A stretch of 21,040 nucleotides of DNA from a virus. Below, in pieces: positions 20,457 to 21,040 of the stretch. Each line of letters opens with the position of its first letter. The stretch's first letter is position 1. The notes under the pieces are model-generated. The model did no database searches and was not told the DNA's origin. It saw nothing but the letters and a program-made list of their open reading frames with translations. Made by a program: the position numbers and the translations under genes. Location: positions 1 to 21,040 of the IMG/VR virus record IMGVR_UViG_3300048793_000151. One strand, written 5' to 3'.

Positions 20457-21040
20457 GTGAACGTCCTGTTCTCAGCCTCTTAACTTCTGGGGAGAGATAG
20501 GTGCGCCGCACTTCCATTAGACCAAGCGTAAACCATCTATCACATTCTGGGGTTACAAAAGCCTTCTTTTTTGGGGCAGTTTTTGTGGTCTTTTTCGTGG
20601 GCTAAAATAAATATAGACAGGGCCACTAAATTATGACCAAAACATTACCCCACTACCCAGCCTTCCGAACAATTCCTTGATGGCATTAAAATCAAGAATA
20701 TGTCGGAAGATGTCCTTTCCCGGTTGGCGATATTCTTATGGCACCCCTTCAGGGTGCGGATCTATTTCCATCGGATCCGGTGGTCTTCGCTAATCGCTCC
20801 GACCACCGGCTACTCTCTTGCACCCCTCCGGGGTGCCCTTTGGAGGCCGCGGCGGGCCTGGGATCCTGAACGACCCGCCCTTATTCGACGAACTTTGGAG
20901 ACACCACACTAGCCTGAGTTATTCATGAAGGTCTGCGGCAAGACCTGGGAACACGCAGTCCGCGAAGCGGACGGTTGAAAATAGCCCAGCGATTCATCGC
21001 TGGGGGCGGGCCGTTTGTTCCCGAACGCAGTCCGTGAAGC
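20457..21040. other. Right-end region without a supported gene
   Basis: An AT-richer segment (20560-20640, T tracts and TAAAATAAATATAGA) could carry a promoter for either strand. CACCC element copy 3 follows. Then comes a unit homologous to 11440-11494, with AAAATAGCCCAGC and the hairpin CCCAGCGATTCATCGCTGGG at 20985-21004. No ORF here looks coding. Confidence 0.6.
20741..20837 (-). repeat. CACCC / TAGCCGGTGGTC element, copy 3 (inverted)
   Basis: GCACCCCTTCAGGGTGC, ATCCGGTGGTCTTCG, CGACCACCGGCTACTCTCT and GCACCCCTCCGGGGTGC are the inverse of copy 1, with different stem and loop bases. Confidence 0.83.

Noticed and set aside
1-21040. tRNA, rRNA or attachment sites
   Set aside because: No cloverleaf or rRNA-like sequence was recognised by eye, and no integrase or direct-repeat att pair could be defined.

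Overview
The window looks like a chromosomal segment of a soil-type bacterium, most likely Acidobacteriota (Blastocatellia/Pyrinomonadales). I infer this from the secreted FG-GAP + Cna-B-like + DUF4214 protein, the moderately high GC, and the many palindromic and heptamer repeats. There is no rRNA or other taxonomic marker here, so the placement is tentative.

Positions 1-10264 (minus strand) hold the head and tail-start genes of a Mu-like contractile phage, in Mu-like order: portal (DUF935/gp29-like), a Com-like zinc ribbon, a gpI-like protease with a nested gpZ-like scaffold start, a head-decoration candidate, a gpE-family major capsid protein, a signal-anchored unknown, gp36-like (DUF1320), gp37-like (DUF1834), a small gp38-position protein, tail sheath, a T4 gp19-type tail tube, and a tail-assembly-chaperone-like gene running off the left edge. 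No terminase, gp30/F-like or G-like gene, integrase or transposase is visible. Upstream of the portal is repeat-rich DNA and a host-type secreted protein, so the cluster may be a decayed or domesticated element, or be split across the genome.

Positions 10265-15100 are an accessory, repeat-dense stretch. It holds small secreted or membrane proteins, a ribbon-helix-helix antitoxin followed by only the C-terminal end of a MazF/PemK-like toxin, and two inverted copies of a ~260-275 bp MITE-like element (10549-10807 and 13564-13838) with TIRs starting TA(A/G)TGGGTCAGTTT. Positions 15109-18549 encode a secreted protein with 14 near-identical FG-GAP/VCBS units, a carboxypeptidase-regulatory/Cna-B-like domain and a DUF4214 region. 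Positions 18820-21040 hold a paralogue of the small secreted protein at 10927, more repeat elements, and a HEAT-like ORF.

The most unusual feature is the repeat content. (1) Short hairpin modules keep their flanks constant while their stems change sequence but stay self-complementary (for example CCTGGC-TTCA-style, CCTCGC, CCTTGC and CCCGGT stems with the same ATTCTCA flank). (2) At least four unrelated families of 7-bp degenerate tandem repeats (ACCTCTG, CCCTTTG, ACTGACN, ATCTCAG; perhaps also TCATCCY) are often arranged as facing inverted arms. (3) These elements fill nearly every gap between phage genes and enter coding sequence: they supply C-terminal tails, stop codons, one start region and internal in-frame peptides in at least seven proteins.
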